Assembly (NCBI GenBank): GCA_015956445.1
Contig: WIUZ02000013.1
Location: 868,001-932,000 of the forward strand
DNA from: Thelephora terrestris
Lineage: Eukaryota; Basidiomycota; Agaricomycetes; Thelephorales; Thelephoraceae
Length of the DNA stretch: 64,000 nucleotides
Direction: 5' to 3'
Shown: piece by piece, positions 33,395-44,200 of the stretch
Position numbering within the stretch: the first letter of the stretch is position 1
How the letters are laid out: each line of letters begins with the position of its first letter
Program-made: the position numbers and the translations under genes
The notes under the pieces: generated by a model
Told to the model about the DNA's origin: nothing
The model's database searches: none
Seen by the model: only the letters and a program-made list of their open reading frames with translations

Positions 33395-33670
33395 GGAGAT
33401 CCTGTTTATTTTTCCCCCGTGTACCATTAGCATCGTGCGAGATCTCCCTGTCGTCCCTATTGAACTTCCAAGAGCCACTTCGATGAAAGAACTTCTCCCA
33501 GCTTCTACCTCTCGAGATAAATGCAAAAAAGCCTGCTAATTCTTGTCCCTGTATTACGTGCGCGTCGCGGAATACACATGTAGGTCACGAAAGAAAAAAA
33601 ACAGACGTAGGGTGGACCCCTTATGGTCCGTTCACATAGGCGAATCACCAGCGATGGCCGTAAAAAGCTC

Positions 33671-34441
33671 TCATTCATGTTTGTCCCGGTATTCTGGGGG
33701 AGAGTCCGCCTTCAGTATCGGTGGCTGGAACCCAGCATGCAGCTTGACCGGGGTCAGCTTCCAGACTCTACAAGGTTGGGAGCCCTCGATCCCGTTATCT
33801 TTGTAGTGTACCTAGGTTGTAGATGTCTCAGTGACGGCCGACATATGTTGCCCTAGGACAGCGACTTACTGGTGTGCGATCATTCGAGGACCCGTAGTCA
33901 GCGAGGTCCCAAGTCAAATTGCTCGTGCCCCAGAAAAAGCTGGGATGGCTTGGGTGACCAAGTCTGAACGGACTTTGTCATAGTATTCGCTCACCGAACG
34001 TATTCGTACCCCATGTAATGTTTGTCATGGACTTCCTCCACCCTCCAAGCCGCAGGGAAGGTAGAAACAGAGATAGCGACTCTCCCATCGTGATCCATCG
34101 ATCCACTGAGCACGTTACAAAACTGATCAGGCCTTCCTGGTTCGAGCTATGTCGCCTCGTTAAGTATACCCTGCTTGAAGCGGAGTGTGGTTTTGAGCTT
34201 CACCCTACGTATGGTGTATCCTGAACCCAAAGGGAGAATCTCCCACTCCATAACGGGTGATCAGCTATCGAGATACGGAACGAGTGGGAGATGAACAAAC
34301 CTGTCCCTTTCCCCCAAGGACAAAGTCGGGTCGGCAACACAACTCTTTGTTATGTTCCCTTATATCGAGGTATGTTTCGCCAACGATGTTTTGGATCTTG
34401 TAGATCCCTGGCTTGAGTTTCCCGCCATCGAATAAAGTCAT
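33671..34441 (-). CDS. Beta-trefoil family protein T8 (tail truncated)
   Basis: Start ATG 34441, stop TGA at 33671. Five exons in frame: LKPGIYKIQNIVGETYLDI, WEILPLGSGYTIRR, the EPGRPDQFCNV block, FPAAWRVEEVHD, FFWGTSNLTWDLADYG and CRVWKLTPVKLH. The protein ends ADSPPEYRDKHE, so the PPxY motif is kept but the acidic and Thr-rich tail is lost. Confidence 0.65.
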
Positions 34442-34601
34442 GGAGCAGCTTGCAGATATGAAGGTCGTGGCGTGTGAGCAACAGCTGGAGGCACGAATGA
34501 TAGTCCCTATATAGTTACCCCGCCACAGTTTTCTCGAAGCGTGAACCTATCACAACGTGTTTGCCTCGTGTTCTCCGCGTTGTCGTGCTTGCTTTAGCCA
34601 T

Positions 34602-35050
34602 GACATACGGCGCCCAATGAGAATTCAGTCGAGCGGGAGCGAGAACAATCGAGCCGGGTACGTATCATCGCAAAGAACGGCAGGGATATCATCCCCGTCT
34701 CACCCACAAGAATGAATTTCACTCAAAGGGAGATAAAAATAGCTCACCTTCATAGAACCAGGGGGTTCTTCACCCAGATTCAGTCCGGGACGGACACAGA
34801 GCCCTTGTACTGGCGGATTCGGAAATCGATCCTCGTGAAAGCTGGAGACATGCCCAAATCCCAGAGGTCTTTGTCACATACTCGAGCTCCCATCCTCCGT
34901 ACAAGGGGGTCACCCGGTAGCCCCCCCACTCACACCCAGCGAAAGGTGTCTGAAAGTGACGATCTCGGCATTGTGATGACTGAGGCTATGGCCAAAAGAG
35001 TTACAGGGCGGAAGACGCTGAAGGATTTCTGTCGTTTGGGTTGCGTCTAG
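34602..35050 (+). pseudogene. Beta-trefoil family remnant T9
   Basis: Only the last exon is recognisable (from about 34784): LYWRIRKSILVKAGD corresponds to the WKLIPV region, and ESDDLGIVMTEAMAK to the tail. The start-like sequence near 34602 (CATGACATACGGC...) degenerates at once and exons 1-4 are missing. A deletion remnant. Confidence 0.6.
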
Positions 35051-35176
35051 CGTTTGCGTCGTGAGCAATATATTGGTCGTCTCTGTTCGATTGAATGAAT
35101 TTTGAATTGGAATTTGAGCACAGTACTTGGTCGACCACAGCCATCGGCAGTTTACATTTCGACTTCCTAAAACATC

Positions 35177-35985
35177 TCAACCAGATACCTCCTTCGCATC
35201 GTACGGCGGGGGAGAACCCGATACCGGCGGGAGAGCCTTTTCTCGCGCAGGCTTGGACCCAGCATCCAACGTCGCCGGGATCAACTTCCAGACCCTACAG
35301 GGCTCGCTGCCGTGGTTCTGTTTCTTGAGTTGTACCTGTTGGTTTTTCGTTTCAATCATCGTTTCTGTCGCCCGACCTCCACCGGACGAGATGAACTTAC
35401 TCGCGTACGATCCTTATGAGATCCAAAATCTCTGAGGTCCCAAGTCATGTTGGTCGTACCCCAGAACATGCTGCAAAAGCGTAAGCGACCAAAAACCAAC
35501 CCAATCGCAGTAGGATTTACCGAACGTATTCACACCCACGAAAACGTTCGTCCTCAACGATTTCTATCCTCCACGCCACAGGGAAGGGAGAAACGGAGAC
35601 CACGCTCTCGCTTTCTAACCCCTTGAGCATGATGCAGTATTGTTCGGGCTTGCCTTGTTCGAGCTACATAAGGGTTTTCAGTGCCTCGCAGTTTGGTTGG
35701 GACGCGATTGAATGTTGTATACCCTGCGGATGGAGTATCCCGAACCCAAAGGGAGAATCTCCCACTAAATATGCATCAACAACCGGAAGGGGGGAGAACT
35801 GGGGGCGGGGCACACACCAATCCTTTTCCTTCGAGGACTGTGATAGGTCGACAACATAATTCCTTGCTCTCATCCCGTATATCGAGATACGTGTGTCCTG
35901 CGATGTTCTGTATCCTGTAGATCCCCGGCTTGAGTTTCCCGTCTGTGAATACGGACGAGGAGTCGCTCGTCGAGTGGATGATCAT
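35177..35985 (-). CDS. Beta-trefoil family protein T10 (tail truncated)
   Basis: Start ATG 35985, stop at 35177. Exons show LKPGIYRIQNIAGHTYLDI, MFWGTTNMTWDLRDFGSH and CRVWKLIPATLDAG. The linker ends SPPPYDAKEVSG, keeping a PPxY motif but nothing beyond. Same tail-less form as T8, also minus strand. Confidence 0.65.
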
Positions 35986-36362
35986 GGTGTGCGAATAACG
36001 AAGCGGGGAGACCGGCGGCAGCTGATACGCCCAACATCCGCAGCAGTTGTAGCATTGGTAGGGACTGAGATCATATGAACGGACTTTGACAGAGCCGGGC
36101 CGCCTACCGAGCGTCCCATAGAGTGATGATTAAGCGCCCATCGCGCACTCGAGGTTCGATATCGCATTGTTTGGGATACATATATTGTACACAGGAGGTA
36201 ACACGTAGTTGGTCATTTGGCTCTCTAGATAAGGGTTTGGTTACAGATAAGGAATGAACTGTTCATAAGAGAAGGTCAGCATGACATCTGGATCGACTCC
36301 GATAATTCGTCAACCTACCGTGAAAATTGTGAGCCAGGCTCCCACCTATGCCCCTTGGTATT
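35986..36362. other. Intergenic region
   Basis: Promoter side of T10 and 3' flank of the F-box gene; nothing recognised. Confidence 0.5.
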
Positions 36363-37862
36363 TCACATCCCGTAAAATTCACGATCTAGCTGATCGATGG
36401 AAGTCTCGGAGTCTTGAGGAAGTGTCGATGTCAAATTTTGCACGGCGTAGCCGGCAGCGGCTCGAGCCTTACACATCGTCACTAACTCCGCCCCGAAGTG
36501 TTGTTGGTGCCGGCTCGAAGTAGGGAGGAGTAATTCTACCGAATTGAGCTTGGGACAGAGGACGACGGGGGGGATGAGTCGTGGGGTGAGCGCTTGGCAC
36601 ACCGCCGGCAAGCACCCACTTGAAACGGTGAGGGTTTCCAAGTTGTCTACGTCCACTAAGAGTTCACGGATCGAGGAGGAGACCTCGTATTTTTTCGAAG
36701 GAGGGATGGCCGAGGGATCGATCCCCGTGATGGAGAGTCGAGTGACGCCGCTAGGTGACAACGCGCGGAGCGAACGGAGCAGGGCCTGGAATAACGAAAA
36801 TTCATTGGGGTCGTATGCGATGGGAAGGGCCCTGATGCCTCTCGCAACGAAAGAGACGAAACGGAAGGAAATTTCGAACCGTGACCCACCCCCAAACAGG
36901 AGCCTGACCGAATAGGTGGTCTCAATCTGAGAACGTCCCACCTCCAGCTCTATGGCGTGCACCCGGGGTGAACGAGGGAAGAATCCCCATGATGATTGGA
37001 GAGGCGAGGCTTCTAGGCTGCCAAAGTAGATGGGTTGGACGGAGATAACGACATCCTCGGCGAAGGGGCAAATCAAGTTTGTGAAAAGTCGAAGATGCGA
37101 GTCACCAGACGCCGTAACGTCAATCCGTAACTGGCGCAGGTCCCGTAGAACTACACGGGGACACGGTGCTTCGTCCGTGATGAGACGCCGGAAATCGAGT
37201 ACTACTCTCCTCAGCCCGGGGGATATGCTCAAAAACTCGAGCACCTTGCTGTGAGTAATCGATGCCGTAGAGAAGAGGGATAGAACGGTGAGCTTCGTAA
37301 ATCTGAAGCAGTCCAAAATCGATCGTATGTCATGAGAAATGAGGCGAAGGGTCAATTCCTGCAGCGTCACTGCGCGAGAAAACGGAAGGTGTGCGGATAT
37401 TGATTCATCCTGCTCCCTCGTAGATATACTCAGCGAGAGCGCACGAAGATGGGAGACGGCGTTTGACGTGAGTCGAGATAAGGTGACTATCTTATCCCAC
37501 TCCGAATCGACCCACAGGGTATCGTATTCATTTCGTTGGGTGGTCACTATGGGGGCAACTACCATCGTAAACCGGTTGTAGTCGTAGGGGCCGATGCGCA
37601 ATCGAATGTGAGCAGACCTGCTCCTTTCGAGGCTGAGCGCTAGCAGAGGTACGGGGAGACCCCCCACGTATATGTTGGACCAGAGAGAAGGAGCGGATAT
37701 AAAGGTTTCCCGCCAGTAATGGTAAACATGGGTCAAGTTGACCAGCTCGAACTGGATAACGTTGGAGTCGAAGTAGGTCGGGATTGATAGGAGGATATCG
37801 GCGGGAAGGCGTGTAACTGGCCGGTAAGCGTTGAGACCTCTGTTGATGGTTACGAGAGCAGC
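36363..37862 (-). CDS. F-box/LRR-like protein E
   Basis: A long frame from about 37862 (after an acceptor-like TTCAG) to the stop at 36363, about 500 residues. The N-terminal INRGLNAYRPVTRLPADIL and ELVNLTHVYHYWRETFISAP, then SLWSNIYV, form the F-box pattern common in Agaricomycetes (RLPxDIL...VCxxWR...SLWS). The rest has irregular leucine-rich segments (LTLRLISHDIRSILDCF, LRDLRQLRIDV, LYSVELLLP-like). A first exon with the start codon must lie upstream; an ATG followed by AHQLHYI near 37915 is in a different frame and I could not place the intron. Not closely related to members A-D. Confidence 0.65.
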   Translation of the reverse strand, partial: AALVTINRGLNAYRPVTRLPADILLSIPTYFDSNVIQFELVNLTHVYHYWRETFISAPSLWSNIYVGGLPVPLLALSLERSRSAHIRLRIGPYDYNRFTMVVAPIVTTQRNEYDTLWVDSEWDKIVTLSRLTSNAVSHLRALSLSISTREQDESISAHLPFSRAVTLQELTLRLISHDIRSILDCFRFTKLTVLSLFSTASITHSKVLEFLSISPGLRRVVLDFRRLITDEAPCPRVVLRDLRQLRIDVTASGDSHLRLFTNLICPFAEDVVISVQPIYFGSLEASPLQSSWGFFPRSPRVHAIELEVGRSQIETTYSVRLLFGGGSRFEISFRFVSFVARGIRALPIAYDPNEFSLFQALLRSLRALSPSGVTRLSITGIDPSAIPPSKKYEVSSSIRELLVDVDNLETLTVSSGCLPAVCQALTPRLIPPVVLCPKLNSVELLLPTSSRHQQHFGAELVTMCKARAAAGYAVQNLTSTLPQDSETSIDQLDREFYGM

Positions 37863-39079
37863 CTGAACCTTGCACTTGTGGACTGAAAGCTATGTAATGA
37901 AGTTGATGAGCCATCTGCGCGATGTTCCCAGTAAACAGGAGTGGGCACCTCCGCCTCGGGGATAGTCCGGCTGACAAGCCAACATGAGAAACGACATTGA
38001 CGATGAAGCCTGATTAACCTACTCAAATGGACAAATTTGGTCCGAAAGCTTAGTGTTCAGAGCAAAAAGGAGTTGAGGAATGGAGAGGGCTTCTCCGGGG
38101 TAGCCCATCTCGGCGGATGTCACGGATGGCGGGAGGGTTCCAACCGTCGACGCGACCCCTCGATCAAATTGCTCCCCTTGTCAATGCTCTCTCACGAACC
38201 GCTGAAGCGACTCAGGACGCAGGCGTACGTATCGCTTGGAACATGCTCAACCACGAAGTTTCCCCTCCTAGCTTGGGTTACTTTTTCAAGTTCAACCTCC
38301 GTCGCATGTCTGCAGTCCCCCAGGAAATCTTTGGCTCCTGCAAAAGCAGCCCCATGTCAGCTTGTCGGTTCAAGACCCAGAATATCCTTCCACTGGCTAC
38401 CGGTGCCGAGCCCGCAAGCTGAGATCTAGGATGGAGGGGAAATTGTTTACAGCTTGCTAAGTACATGCGACCCGTTGCCTGATAACTACAGTATGGAGTG
38501 CGGTGATGAAATTGCCACTGAAATATGCCTTGATTTAGCTCTAGCAACCCGAATTGAGTCGTACATCCCAATTCTGAGACATTGACCCGTTCATTGCCGA
38601 CAAAATGCGCTAGTCTCCAACCCAATGCTTCGTTCGTGTCGTGCTTGTTGTGACTTCATCGCACCCACAGTTCCCCGGCGATGGTCAGAGGTATTACCTA
38701 CTACTTGAGAAGGCTGAATCTACCATGCGTTAAAAGATTGCGTGATTGTGCTTTCTGGTTTCGCAACGGTTCCGCGGGGGGAATCCAGGCTTTCCCAATC
38801 CAGAGTGAGCGTAAGCCCCCTGTGATCTCGCTTGCACCTCGCGAACTCCTTCCACAGATTTTTCCCCATGTAAACTTCGCACAAAAGAGTGTCTGAAACC
38901 ACCCAAGGAATCCTTGGATCCACTGTAGACTACACCAGGTAGCGGTTTACCACCACCGCTTACTGCGCGGGACATCTGCCTCGAAGCGATAATCATATTC
39001 GACCCCAGTAGCCCGAATCAAGCCCACATCACAATCAAGAGATTTTGAGTTGTCCGTTACCGACTATATGAGGCCCTCG
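37863..39079. other. Region with no assigned gene
   Basis: Contains the 5' end of F-box gene E and a plus-strand frame 38117-38422 (about 100 residues; QPSTRPLDQIAPLVNALSRT) that is not recognised and may be spurious. The remainder holds only short frames. Confidence 0.4.
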
Positions 39080-40014
39080 CTATTCTTCAACCCGATACTT
39101 CTTCCGCGTCGTGGTGGTGTTCGTAGTGGTCTTCACGGTGACATCGGTAACGGTTGTCCCGAACCCATCATCATCCGTCTCCACGGATTTATGGGAACAG
39201 GTACAACGCTGCTTGCCATCGTACGGCGGAGCCGAGACGGGAGCCTCATCTTGAGGTAGGGAGCCCGAGCTAAGCATTGCCGACGGGGACTGAGCAGGGG
39301 TAAACATGTGTTCAACATTCACGGGGATCAACCTCCAGGTCTGCCAGAGGTTGTTGGGCAAGTCATTAAATATATTCACCTGGCGCGTGGAGTGTTTAGC
39401 TGTGGTACGTTTGAATGAATGGGGGACATCTTACGGCTGTACCGTCGTCTTTGTGGCCCAAATGTAAATCCCAAGTTTGAATCTTCTTGGGCCCCCAGTA
39501 AAAGCTGACGTACAACGTCAGCGAAACCCCCGGTGCATCCAGTAAGATTCGACTCGGACCGAACATATTCGAATCCACTATGTATGCCTTCGTCCATAAG
39601 TTCGACCCGCCAGGCCACCGGATAGGGGCTGGCATAAAGCGGAGCTCCGCTCCCTATACCCTCCGTCGGAGAGCAGTATTGCTCAGGTTTTCCCGGTTCA
39701 AACTGATTTCGCGCTCCTCAGCGTGTGATAGATGGTGGACGGTGGGTCGAATTAGGCGACGGGCTCACCTTCTGGACTGTATATCCAGCACCAAGCCTCT
39801 TGATTTCCCACTTCGAAACGTTAGGTCAGCGAATTGGAGATTGGAGATCAAGGCGTACGAGCCCCCTTCCTTCCTCGAGATCTCGGGCGGGATGACAGCA
39901 CAATTGCATCGAGTGATGGTGGATGGCGAGGTAGGTGTCAGAAAAAAGGTTCTGGATCTTGTAGACCCCTGGCTTAAGTCTTCCATTTTCGAAGATGGAA
40001 GAACGTTGGGTCAT
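39080..40014 (-). CDS. Beta-trefoil family protein T11
   Basis: Start ATG 40014, stop at 39080; five intact exons. LKPGVYKIQNLFSDTYLAI, WEIKRLGAGYTVQK, EPGKPEQYCSPTEG, PVAWRVELMDEGIHSGFE, FYWGPKKIQTWDLHLG and WQTWRLIPVNVE. Linker APPYDGKQRC, then CTCSHKSVETDDDGFGTTV, a long Thr stretch and RKKYRVEE. The CTCSH motif is shared with T12, T18 and T19, all on the minus strand. Confidence 0.75.
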
Positions 40015-40232
40015 GATAAGCCCAGATCAAGGATGTCAAGAACGTGGGAAACGAGACCACGACATCGTTGGGAGGCGACCAAATGTCTGACAAGCGAGTT
40101 GGCTTCCTCCGTCTATGTATCCATGCCTCCGCAAGGGTTGCTGACGTGAACGGCAGAATGATCGTATTCAACTCTAGCAGCCCAACCAACGACTCTCCGA
40201 TCCATACAGTATGACCCCGGCTTTAAGATTCA

Positions 40233-40237
40233 GCTAC
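40233..40237. repeat. Copia target-site duplication, left (GCTAC)
   Basis: Five bases before the left LTR, identical to 46611-46615. Confidence 0.85.
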
Positions 40238-40591
40238 TGTTGAACCGAAGGTCTGTGTCCGGCAACGGGTCAACCGGCTCTACCGCTTCGTGCGAGAGCC
40301 GATGCCGGAGAGCGCTGAATAAGCGACCCGAAGGGACGGTGTCACATCAGTGACCCGATCGATCGGTATAACGCGCGCGTGCCTTAAGCCGCCGCACGGA
40401 CCATGCATCAGTCACACTGTATAGATGTGACGTTAATAGAGTAGATAGTATATATACCCCTCATGTGTCCATAGATCAATCAATCGCTTCTCTCTCTCTC
40501 TCTCCCACTAACAACTATAAAGCCTCTCCCCTTCAGGTAAGGATTAGAGTATCCATGTAGTAGTATAATATTATACTCTGCCTGCTCAACA
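40238..40591 (+). repeat. Left LTR (354 bp)
   Basis: Begins TG and ends CA. Holds a TATATATA-like box near 40448, a CT-repeat (about 40489-40504) and CAGGTAAGG, a good 5' splice site. An acceptor-like TTGCAG at 41265-41270 just before the gag-pol start could pair with that donor; this is inference. Confidence 0.95.
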
Positions 40592-40604
40592 GGTTATGAG
40601 CCCG
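40592..40604 (+). promoter_or_regulatory. Primer-binding site, half-tRNA type
   Basis: GGTTATGAGCCCG directly inside the left LTR is complementary to the anticodon arm of initiator tRNA-Met (CAU loop), as known for copia and Ty5, which prime with a tRNA fragment. Confidence 0.7.
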
Positions 40605-40783
40605 GGCTACGCCCTGTGTTCCAAGCTGCGCCTCTATGGCTGCGCTGTGAACAGGCTCTGATCTTACCTTAGTGCGCCCTCTGTGGCTGCCACTGCGCTA
40701 TCCAGGCTTGACTGTCTACCTGCTTAGAAAGCACTATTCACCATGTTCTTTTGATTTGTAGGCTTACCCCTCATCAAAAGAAT

Positions 40784-40969
40784 ATGGAAAACGAACCTAC
40801 CCTCATCGACCAAACGCCACCTCCAAAGGAGCTTAGAGCGCTGGACTTGGGGAAAGGGGATAACCTCAGAATGCGTATTAGACACGTACTAGAGGAGATG
40901 ACAAAGCGCGCCCAAGAAGGCGGACCACGACGAGTCATACGTCGCGTCCCTAAGCAGTACTTCTTTTAG
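40784..40969 (+). CDS. Small basic ORF in the copia leader
   Basis: A 61-codon frame (MENEPTLIDQTPPP...) rich in Arg near its end (GGPRRVIRRVPKQYFF). It lies between the left LTR and gag-pol. It is preceded by a TTTGTAG acceptor-like site (40756-40761). Unrecognised; may be an accessory or leader peptide, or chance. Confidence 0.3.
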   Translation: MENEPTLIDQTPPPKELRALDLGKGDNLRMRIRHVLEEMTKRAQEGGPRRVIRRVPKQYFF

Positions 40970-41290
40970 ACATGTCAATAAACCTTCGCCTATCCACTGC
41001 GTAGGAAGGGGACTTAGAACAAAAAGTCAAAAACCCCAAGAAGGGATGAAACAGTGACTAGCCAAAGCTGAGCACAACACACATTCGTAGACCCCACAGG
41101 GGAGGGTAGTCGATTAACATCTGCCGACGGTGTGGAATGAGGCAATATGCGATAAAGCTTCTCACTAAAGTAATCCTTGAAAGGAAAGACTGCTTCCCCC
41201 CCTTTCATTTGCTTCTGGCACCAAAAGAAAAGCGTACGATAAACTGATGAAACTTGTTATTGGTTGCAGGACTTCCACCTCCCAAAACAA

Positions 41291-44200
41291 ATGTCTTCTC
41301 AACTCACCTCCCTCGTCCCCGTCCTCTCCGGCCCGAACTACCAACAGTGGGCTGGGCCAATGCGTTCATACCTAATGTCGCAAGGACAATGGAGGACGAT
41401 CCAGAAAAAGGAACCTACCCTCGAGGTATGGCCAAAAACTGAAGCCACCTATGATGCCGAGAACAACCTATTGACTCAGGCACAGGAAGGCACTGATAAC
41501 CAAGACGAAGTAGACGCATGGGCTGAGGCAAATGATAAAGCCCTCGGCAACATCCTCCTGCGCCTTGTCCCGGATATCCAGTACAAGTACCGAGCTGAAA
41601 CCAGCGCTGCCGCCCTTCTCAAAGCAATCGAGAAGGAGTATGGAAAGCCAGGGATCATCGGAATCTACCTGGAGTTCAAACATGTGATGGAGGTCAAGAT
41701 CCTCGAGGGACAAGACCCCACGCCCGCCTTAGACAAGTTTGCTTCCCATATCGGCCGACTTGAGAGCAACGGGGAAGACGCCGTCATCCCCCCTTTCATC
41801 AAAGCAATGATGCTCATGTCAAAGCTTCCTCCGTCATACAATAACATTCCACAGGCAATTTGCCAGACGGAGGATCTAACCAAACTTGATGTGGATGGTC
41901 TTCGGCGGTCAATCCTCCTCGCATGGGAACAGACGTCCAACGGCAAAGGTAGACAGCAGGCGCATAGGCTGTCCAATGTACAGCGCACTCCTGGAAACCC
42001 CAATTTCCAGCAACAGCAGCAGTACAGCGGGGATCAACCCCAGGGCCAAGGTGGACGCGGACGTAACCGACGAGGAACCAGAGGAGGCCGAGGAAGGTTC
42101 CAACAACAGGCACAACAGTCTGAGGAGCCCCCCATACCCTCTCCCATCCCCCCTCAACCTCCAGTTGCGTCTAGCTCCGGTATGTCAGCCACTGACTACG
42201 GCTTCGCCTCTATGGCAGCCTTTCCCACACGCTCCCTCCCGGTCCATCGTGAAGGTACAGGGACCCCTTCCTTCTACCCCTCCGTTCAGAAGGCAAGAGA
42301 TCTCTCAGCACGACTAGGCGTCACGCCCACGATTGAGACCCTCAAACGACTGGAGCGCTCCTGCGAGCAGACGGTCGATCCTCGACCTCGCAAAAAGGCG
42401 CGTACCCCGCCAAGCGAGGATGAAGTGAGCCTGGGATGGTCGGGTGATGAGATGGTTGTTGGATCCCCCGTGTCGGTTGCCGGCCCGTCTGGCGGAAGGT
42501 ATGAAACGAGTATTCAAGTGTTGAGTAACGATACTAACGACTCCACAGCAGCTGAAGATAAACGTAATTCTTCAGTAGTAGCTTCCGAATACACTTGTTT
42601 GACCTTGTCCGCCCTGAGTGAAACTGAAGCCGTGTGGATGCTCGACTCTGGTGCATCCCGGCACTTTACCTTCGATATGAATGATTTTGTTGAATACGAG
42701 GCAATCGAGCCCATTCCTCTAAGGACTGCGACTACTTTCACAACGATCATCGGTAAAGGAACAGTGATCCTCTACGTAGACGAAAGGGCTGTTAGGCTAA
42801 ACCCTGTCTATTTTGTTCCTGAAATATCCCATAGGCTATTATCCCTTGGCCAGTTCCTCAAAAGCGGACTCTTCTCGAGGGGGAGTGCTCGCGAAATTTC
42901 ACTCTACGAAGAAGAAATTAAGTTTCTTACCTTCCACCCTCGAACCGAGGATGATAGTATTTACATCATCAGAACTCTCCTCGGGGCGCAACTTACTGCT
43001 GCCAAAATTGAAACCATATACGATGCTGATTTTGAGATCATGCACCGCCGACTGGCTCACCCCTCTAAAGAAGTGATCCAAAAGGCCGGGAAACATGTCA
43101 AGGATTTTCCTCATGTCGAAATCCCAAGAGAGCACCTCTGTACTGGATGCGCGCAAGGAAAGATGACCAATAAAACCTTTCCCCCTTCCAGCACCAGAGC
43201 AGCTGCCCCTTTCGAGCTAATCCACTCGGACCTGAAGACCTTCCCCATTGAATCCTATCGCAAATACAAGTACTCAATCGTCTTCTATGACGACTATACC
43301 TCACACGCCTGGACCATGAATTTGCGCACTAAGGACGCTGCACTCGTGGCTACCAGGCATTTCCTGGCTATGGTTGAAACCAAGTACCAGAAGAGAGTAC
43401 GCCGATGGATGTCCGATGCCGGGGGAGAATACACGTCCCTAACATTTACAACGATGCTCAAGGAAAAGGGAATCGAAATCCTCCAGTCTATCCCGCATGC
43501 ACACCAGCAAAATGGCCGCGCGGAAAGGATCATTCGAACATTGATGGATAAGGCAGAATCCATGAGATTGCAGGCTTGCCTCCCTCAATCCTGGTGGGAA
43601 TTCGCCATTGACCACGCAACTCACGTTTACAATCGAACGCCGAATCGTCGCCTAAACTGGCAGACCCCATTCCAGCTATTGAATGGAAGTAAGCCATCGA
43701 TTGATCATCTTCGGGTCCTCGGTTGCGGAGCATACGTCTTCATCCCGGAAGAAGTACGGGTAAATAAACTCGCACCCCGGTCGGAGTTGATGACCTACCT
43801 AGGGACCCACCCGGGAGGAAAAGGATGGATCTTCATGCGCGGACCAAATAACATTATCTTCTCCGCCGCACAAGCCACCTTCGATGAGTTGCACTTTCCA
43901 AAGTGCCCAACTGCCAGTACATGGCGCAACACACGGCTGCAATCTGCTGCGCCACCCTTACCCAGTCATCACTGTCATAAAGACGGTGACTGCCAGTGTC
44001 CCCTTCCAGGAGGACAAGAGGAGGATGACGCAACACCCTCAGCGCGTCCCAAACCTACCCCCAAGCCTTCCTCAAAAGGCAAGGAACGTGCTATTGAGCC
44101 CGCACCACAGCCACAAACGCCGGTGCAATCTAGAGCGCCCAGTTCGGAGCCGCCGAGATCGCCTACGCCCAGCTCTAGCTCTGATTCCGGCCCTGAGGAT

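Larger units (their letters stand above)
27631..33400 (+). repeat. Tandem array of T4-T7 gene units (about 1.4 kb each)
   Basis: The start codons of T4, T5, T6 and T7 lie at 27631, 29623, 31093 and 32512. Subtracting the 592-bp insertion in T4 gives spacings of about 1400, 1470 and 1419 bp. Not only the genes but also the 3' flanks align. After each stop there is a block with GTTAGTA.., GGGCGTA/GGGCCGTA.., ATTGGCA/ATTGGGA and GCA(A/G)G(T/A)GGTGCTT(C/T)GA. This supports tandem duplication of the whole unit. Confidence 0.7.

Noticed and set aside
37528-37977. Minus-strand frame beside the F-box gene E
   Set aside because: It is out of frame with the clear F-box motif; most of it is a shadow of that exon, though its first part might hold the missing first exon.
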